Source of the DNA: Flavobacterium saccharophilum
GTDB lineage: Bacteria > Bacteroidota > Bacteroidia > Flavobacteriales > Flavobacteriaceae
Reading direction: 5' to 3'
Length of the DNA: 64,000 bases
Assembly (NCBI RefSeq): GCF_900142735.1
Contig: NZ_FRBY01000001.1
Location: forward strand, 868,001 to 932,000
Part shown: in pieces, positions 60,193 through 64,000 of the stretch
How positions within the stretch are numbered: position 1 is the stretch's first letter
Layout: each line of letters begins with the position of its first letter
Translations under genes and position numbers: made by a program
The notes under the pieces: generated by a model
What the model was told of the DNA's origin: nothing
Databases searched by the model: none
Seen by the model: only the letters and a program-made list of their open reading frames with translations

Positions 60193-61038
60193 TTAACTAT
60201 AAAAGAAAAGGTCATTAGATAATTTTAAAAATAAATAAAGATTGTTTTGAGTTCGTTTGCTAAGAGATGCCATGTTTGGAAAATCCACTTTTGCTCCACA
60301 TACTTGACTTTGCCAAATTCCAAGCATAAATTTCTCGCTTGATGATAAATTATCTACAATTTCGGGATGTTTACATCCACTTATGCAATCCTTTTCGGAA
60401 TCAATATACCAATAATCCGAAAAGTTTGAGCAAAGTGGGGTTTGAAAAGTGTGATGCCATAAATTCTCTAATGCACGAAGTTTACTAAATGCAATAAAAT
60501 TTGTAGAAACTTTAGTTTTAATATCAATTAAGTATTTTTCATATTCTTTGAGACAATTTGTTAAATATAATTCATCTATAGAATCTTGTAGAATTTCTTT
60601 ATGTTTAAAATTTATCTTTAAATTTTTATGAATAAGTTCATTTCTTCTATCTACAATTTTTTGAATTATATTTTCATTTGCGGGTTTTTCTATTGAAAGA
60701 AGATTATAAAATAGTTTTGATAATTCCCAATATTTTATTTTTTCCAGATAGTCATCAATTATACTTTCGGATAAATTAAAATCTTCGCTATTAACTAATG
60801 TCATTTTATCAATAATAATAGTTTTATCAGATATTTTTTCAGGTCGATATTTCAAATAATATTTAACAACTTCTTTTTTCATTGATTCATTATATGAAGC
60901 AAGCATTAAAAAAAGTCCATTTAGTACAACATTTGTTGTGTCTGTTTTTATTTCTTTTTTAATTTCATGAACCCTTGTTTCAGTAGCAAGTATTGGCATT
61001 AGTAAATGATCTTTTATGATAACTAGAGGTTTTTTCAT
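60193..61038 (-). CDS. HEPN-motif protein, candidate RNase/abortive infection factor
   Basis: A 281-residue, AT-rich, mostly helical protein. Residues 132-137 read RNELIH, within VDRRNELIHKN: this is the RX4H motif with Asn after Arg that marks HEPN RNases such as the MAE_28990/RiboL-PSP families. The upstream helix (ELSKLFYNLLSIEKPANEN) and the following helix fit the HEPN bundle. The C-terminal third has four Cys and a WYIDSEKDCISGCKHPEI segment of unknown role. It is convergent with the small gene at 59892. It may be a toxin or phage-defence RNase; no antitoxin of the MNT type is next to it. Confidence 0.65.
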   Translation of the reverse strand: MKKPLVIIKDHLLMPILATETRVHEIKKEIKTDTTNVVLNGLFLMLASYNESMKKEVVKYYLKYRPEKISDKTIIIDKMTLVNSEDFNLSESIIDDYLEKIKYWELSKLFYNLLSIEKPANENIIQKIVDRRNELIHKNLKINFKHKEILQDSIDELYLTNCLKEYEKYLIDIKTKVSTNFIAFSKLRALENLWHHTFQTPLCSNFSDYWYIDSEKDCISGCKHPEIVDNLSSSEKFMLGIWQSQVCGAKVDFPNMASLSKRTQNNLYLFLKLSNDLFFYS

Positions 61039-61134
61039 ATTAAGTTGATTATTGTGAGGTTAGAATTCAAAGTGCGCAAAACTCGTGTAAGTTATCAAAA
61101 GTATAAAAGTAAACTCAAAAGTATATCAAAAACA

Positions 61135-61168
61135 AAAAAGCTCCTGAGTTATCTCAGAAGCTTTTTTC
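61135..61168 (-). terminator. Terminator of tRNA-Leu
   Basis: AAAAAAGCTCCTGAG pairs with CTCAGAAGCTTTTTT (loop TTAT, one mismatch), followed by T on the minus strand. It lies 2 bases after the tRNA. Confidence 0.85.
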
Positions 61169-61170
61169 AG

Positions 61171-61252
61171 TGCGGATAATAGGACTCGAACCTACACGCC
61201 TTGCGGCACCAGATCCTAAGTCTGGCATGTCTACCAATTTCACCATATCCGC
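61171..61252 (-). tRNA. tRNA-Leu (TAG)
   Basis: An 82-nt class II tRNA on the minus strand: acceptor GCGGATA with TATCCGC, anticodon stem CCAGA/TCTGG around CTTAGGA with anticodon TAG, long variable arm TGCCGCAAGGCG, T arm GTAGGTTCGAGTCCTA, discriminator A. CCA is not encoded. Confidence 0.95.
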
Positions 61253-61360
61253 GTAATTGTGGGTGCAAAGATAAGCATAACTTCGAATTTTCAAAGCATT
61301 TTTGAAAAAAAATATTAATTCTCTTTTTTGTATTTTTGAAATTCTATAAAAATCTTTTAA

Positions 61361-62749
61361 ATGGAAAATATTAAGTCGTACGTTCAACAACATAAAGATC
61401 GCTTTATCAATGAGTTGATCGAATTATTAAAAATTCCGTCGGTAAGTGCCGACACTGCATATTCGCAAGATGTTATCGACACAGCAGAGGCTGTAAAAGA
61501 AAGTTTATCAAAAGCAGGCTGCGATTTTGTCGAAACTTGCGATACTCCGGGTTACCCAATTATCTACGGAGAGAAAATAATCGACCCAAATTTACCTACC
61601 GTTTTAGTTTACGGACATTATGATGTTCAGCCGCCAGATCCAATGGAATTATGGACATCGCCACCATTCGAACCTGTTATCAAAAAAACTGAGATCCATC
61701 CTGATGGAGCAATCTTCGCGCGTGGTGCCTGCGACGACAAAGGTCAAATGTACATGCACGTAAAAGCGTTAGAATATATGGTACAAAGCAATACTTTGCC
61801 TTGTAACGTAAAATTCATGATCGAAGGAGAAGAAGAGGTTGGTTCAGCAAGTTTAGCCTGGTTTGTAGAACGCAATCAGGAAAAACTGAAAAATGACGTT
61901 ATTTTAATTTCAGATACCGGAATGATTTCAAACCAACAGCCGTCAATTACAACAGGTTTAAGAGGTTTGAGTTATGTTGAGGTTGAAGTTACAGGTCCGA
62001 ATCGTGATTTGCATTCAGGCTTATACGGTGGAGCAGTGGCAAACCCTATTAACGTTCTGGCAAAAATGATCGCTTCATTGCATGATGAAGACAATCATAT
62101 TACGATTCCGGGATTCTACGATAAAGTTGAGGAATTATCTGCTGAAGAAAGAGCTGAAATGGCAAAAGCACCTTTCAGTTTAGAAAAATATAAAAAAGCC
62201 TTAGACTTAAACGATGTTTATGGCGAAAAAGGATATGTAACCAACGAACGCAACTCTATCCGTCCAACGTTAGACGTAAACGGAATCTGGGGAGGTTATC
62301 AGGGTGAAGGAGCAAAAACGGTTATTGCAAGCAAAGCTTTTGCCAAAATCTCAATGCGTTTGGTTCCAAATCAGGATTGGCATGAAATCACAGAACTTTT
62401 CACTAAACATTTCACAAGCATTGCTCCGGCTGGAGTTACCGTAAAAGTGACGCCACACCACGGAGGTCAGGGTTATGTAACGCCAATTGACAGTATTGGA
62501 TATCAGGCAGCAAACAAAGCATACACAGAAACGTTTGGAGTTCCTGCAATTCCAGTTCGTTCAGGAGGAAGTATTCCAATTGTGGCTTTGTTTGAAAAAG
62601 AACTAAAAAGCAAAACCATCTTAATGGGATTCGGTTTAGATTCTGATGCCATTCACTCACCAAACGAGCATTTTGGAATCTTCAATTACTTAAAAGGAAT
62701 CGAAACTATTCCGTTGTTTTACAAGTATTTTGTGGAGTTAAGTAAGTAA
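61361..62749 (+). CDS. M20-family dipeptidase
   Basis: A 462-residue zinc dipeptidase/carboxypeptidase. The first metal site is VLVYGHYDVQPPDPMELW (His about 86, Asp 88). It continues with ARGACDDKGQMYMH, the catalytic Glu pair in MIEGEEEVGSASL, and the second domain with RDLHSGLYGGAVANP. The final metal His lies in DSDAIHSPNEHFGI. It is cytoplasmic (no signal) and likely degrades small peptides. A TATTTTTG box at 61331-61338 lies upstream. Single gene. Confidence 0.94.
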   Translation: MENIKSYVQQHKDRFINELIELLKIPSVSADTAYSQDVIDTAEAVKESLSKAGCDFVETCDTPGYPIIYGEKIIDPNLPTVLVYGHYDVQPPDPMELWTSPPFEPVIKKTEIHPDGAIFARGACDDKGQMYMHVKALEYMVQSNTLPCNVKFMIEGEEEVGSASLAWFVERNQEKLKNDVILISDTGMISNQQPSITTGLRGLSYVEVEVTGPNRDLHSGLYGGAVANPINVLAKMIASLHDEDNHITIPGFYDKVEELSAEERAEMAKAPFSLEKYKKALDLNDVYGEKGYVTNERNSIRPTLDVNGIWGGYQGEGAKTVIASKAFAKISMRLVPNQDWHEITELFTKHFTSIAPAGVTVKVTPHHGGQGYVTPIDSIGYQAANKAYTETFGVPAIPVRSGGSIPIVALFEKELKSKTILMGFGLDSDAIHSPNEHFGIFNYLKGIETIPLFYKYFVELSK

Positions 62750-62755
62750 GAATTT

Positions 62756-62941
62756 GCCACGAAGGCACTAAGACGCAAAGTTTTTTAAATTTCAGCTCTT
62801 TGTCAAAGTTCTAAACTTTGACAAAGATTACTTTCAAATATATAAATCCGTTCAGAAATGAGCGGATTTTTTTTGTCAAAATTTTCCGCTGCAAGCGGAT
62901 ACCTTAAAAAAACTTTGCGTCTTAGCGTCTTTGTGGCAAAA
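62756..62941. repeat. Nested inverted repeats with a terminator at the centre
   Basis: The outer pair is TTTGCCACGAAGGCACTAAG with ACGCAAAGTT, and its complement AACTTTGCGTCTTAGCGTC with TTTGTGGCAAA. Inside are a CTTTGTCAAAG palindrome (62798-62826) and a terminator hairpin (62844-62874: AAATCCGTTC with GAGCGGATTT plus T8) that ends the dipeptidase gene. No gene lies in 62750-63017. Confidence 0.78.
62844..62874 (+). terminator. Terminator after the dipeptidase gene
   Basis: AAATCCGTTC-AGAAAT-GAGCGGATTT followed by T8, with one mismatch near the loop. It is 94 bases behind the stop codon, inside the nested repeat. Confidence 0.8.
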
Positions 62942-62947
62942 AAAAAT

Positions 62948-62977
62948 TTGCACATTTAAAATTAATCTCTACATTTG
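62948..62977 (+). promoter_or_regulatory. Promoter of the MORN-like lipoprotein gene (TTG-N19-TACATTTG)
   Basis: TTG at 62948-62950 and TACATTTG at 62970-62977 with a spacer of exactly 19 bases, 40 bases before the ATG at 63018. The TSS region also shows CTACATTTGTAG and ATAAATGTAG, a small dyad (62969-62980 and 62991-63000). Confidence 0.82.
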
Positions 62978-63017
62978 TAGAGCAACATCTATAAATGTAG
63001 AGACAAAACCAAAAAAC

Positions 63018-63440
63018 ATGCGTCCAATATTTGTTTTATTATTTTGTGGAATTATGCTTTCCGGCTGTAAAAGCAAACCCATCAATCAGAAGATCGATCA
63101 CAAAAAAGAAGGTGTTTGGATGGACGATTACACGCAGGATAATGTCAGGTACAAATCGTTTGAATATTACAAACACGATGAACCTGTAAAAAAGTGGAAA
63201 TCCTACATTGGAGGAAAAATCTACAAAACGGAGAAATACAAAAACGGAATATGTACTGTCAAATATTATTATGAAAACGGAAAAGTGCAATCAACAGGAA
63301 AAACGAAAATGGAAAGTAATTCAAAAGAAACACATTGGTTTTACTTTGGAGATTGGAAATTTTATTCCGATAAAGGAAAATTAACCGAAATCAAAAAGTA
63401 TAATAACGGAGAATTAATCTCGGAACAAAAAATAAAATAA
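63018..63440 (+). CDS. Lipoprotein with MORN-like repeats
   Basis: A 140-residue lipoprotein (MRPIFVLLFCGIMLSGCKSK, lipobox LSGC). The mature part has tandem YY..NGK-type repeats (YKSFEYYKHDEPVKKWKSY, VKYYYENGKVQSTGKT, WKFYSDKGKLTEIKKYNNGE) as in MORN/YwqK antitoxin-like proteins. These repeats form beta-hairpin arrays, but the binding partner is unknown. The start is fixed by the promoter and the signal peptide. It is 19 bases upstream of the next gene, probably one transcript. Confidence 0.8.
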   Translation: MRPIFVLLFCGIMLSGCKSKPINQKIDHKKEGVWMDDYTQDNVRYKSFEYYKHDEPVKKWKSYIGGKIYKTEKYKNGICTVKYYYENGKVQSTGKTKMESNSKETHWFYFGDWKFYSDKGKLTEIKKYNNGELISEQKIK

Positions 63441-63459
63441 CCACTAAACGATTTAATTT

Positions 63460-64000
63460 ATGAAAAAACTAATTGCTATCTTTTTTATTACAATGAATAT
63501 TGGATTGATGCAGTCTCAAACCTATAAAGAATTTGTTGCAAAAGGGGATGATTCTTATAAAGCGAAAGATTATAAAGCATCTGTTGGCTATTATGACAAG
63601 GCATTTAAAATGGAACACAAATCAGCTACAGATTTATATAATGGTGCGTGCGCTGCAGCTTTAAACAATGATGATGAGAAAGCTTTTAAGTGGCTGGATT
63701 TAGCAATTGATAATGGTTATGAAGACATTGCCCACATAAAAATAGATAATGATTTAGAATCATTGCACAGTAAAAAAGAATGGACAAAAACAATAGATAA
63801 GCTTCAGAAACAAATGGATATTTTGAGCGCTAATTACGACAAGCCCCTTCAAAAGGAACTTTTGGATATTTATGCAGAGGATCAGGGAATTCGTGGTGAT
63901 TATATGAAAATTTATAAAACACCTAACGCTGATAAAAAGAAAATCGACAGCATTGGTAAATTAATTGGCAAAAAAGACAGCATCAATCTGATCAGAGTAA
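63460..64000 (+). CDS. Exported TPR protein with DUF6624-like part, truncated by the window end
   Basis: The frame runs from ATG 63460 to the window end (about 180 residues seen). A signal peptide (MKKLIAIFFITMNIGLMQSQ) leads to TPR-like helices (YKEFVAKGDDSYKAKDYKAS, LYNGACAAALNNDDEKAFKW). The segment starting LLDIYAEDQGIRGDYMKIYK is the opening of the DUF6624 domain as I remember it. The rest lies outside. It is probably cotranscribed with the preceding lipoprotein. Confidence 0.75.
   Translation, partial: MKKLIAIFFITMNIGLMQSQTYKEFVAKGDDSYKAKDYKASVGYYDKAFKMEHKSATDLYNGACAAALNNDDEKAFKWLDLAIDNGYEDIAHIKIDNDLESLHSKKEWTKTIDKLQKQMDILSANYDKPLQKELLDIYAEDQGIRGDYMKIYKTPNADKKKIDSIGKLIGKKDSINLIRV

Noticed and set aside
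1..64000. Insertion sequences, integrases or rRNA operons
   Set aside because: No transposase or integrase motif, no IS-type ends with target duplications and no rRNA sequence were found on either strand.

Overview
The window looks like part of a Flavobacterium (Bacteroidota) chromosome. The evidence is low GC, promoters of the Bacteroidota type (TTG, 19 bases, TAnnTTTG), many secreted proteins and lipoproteins with the short signal peptides usual in this phylum, a MurF-alanine racemase fusion, a TonB receptor with an N-terminal carboxypeptidase-regulatory-like domain, LytTR signalling, and many palindromic intergenic repeats of kinds common in flavobacteria. No transposase, integrase, rRNA or CRISPR array was seen.

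Layout. 1-9.4 kb: the 3' end of dnaE, an outer-membrane beta-barrel protein, a Gfo/Idh/MocA oxidoreductase, a prolyl oligopeptidase, a TonB receptor with a His/Cys-rich partner, and a second beta-barrel protein. 9.4-17.8 kb: a membrane protein, murF-alr, mscL, asd, a SUKH-like orphan immunity protein, and an iron-sulfur group (ferredoxin, Nfu-type scaffold, Mrp/ApbC carrier). 18-25.8 kb: a MacAB-like ABC exporter (adaptor, ATPase, permease) divergent from an NtrC-type regulator and its histidine kinase, with a candidate sigma-54 promoter and palindromic upstream sites between them. 26-31.8 kb: an alkyltransferase-like protein, a LysE-type exporter, trmB, an ammonium transporter, an NTF2-like protein, a lipoprotein with three HGQPGHRCDI repeats, and a hibernation factor.

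32-39.4 kb is the main accessory region. It holds two small unknown genes, an XRE regulator with an McrBC-type restriction pair, and a two-gene operon bounded by two copies of a structured repeat. That operon encodes a 728-residue protein with a lysozyme-like domain and a cysteine amidase-like domain, followed 5 bases later by a lipoprotein. It reads as a peptidoglycan-attacking effector with an envelope immunity partner.

39.8-51 kb: an AsmA-like protein, thioredoxin, a TPR histidine kinase with its LytTR regulator, two small lipoproteins, a second NTF2-like protein, an M61 peptidase apparently without its PDZ domain, and a DUF58 protein preceded by a start-less open frame. 51-58 kb: two identical tRNA-Asp genes with matching promoters, an AraC regulator, an EmrAB-TolC-type efflux set and a HAD phosphatase. 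58.3-64 kb: a DUF1080 lipoprotein, a second accessory cluster (unknown gene, XRE regulator with an 18-bp palindromic operator and a divergent small gene, HEPN-motif protein), tRNA-Leu, an M20 dipeptidase, a MORN-like lipoprotein and the start of a TPR/DUF6624 gene.

Almost every intergenic gap over 150 bases contains one of about ten families of inverted repeats. All family names were assigned from motifs recognised by eye; no database search was run.
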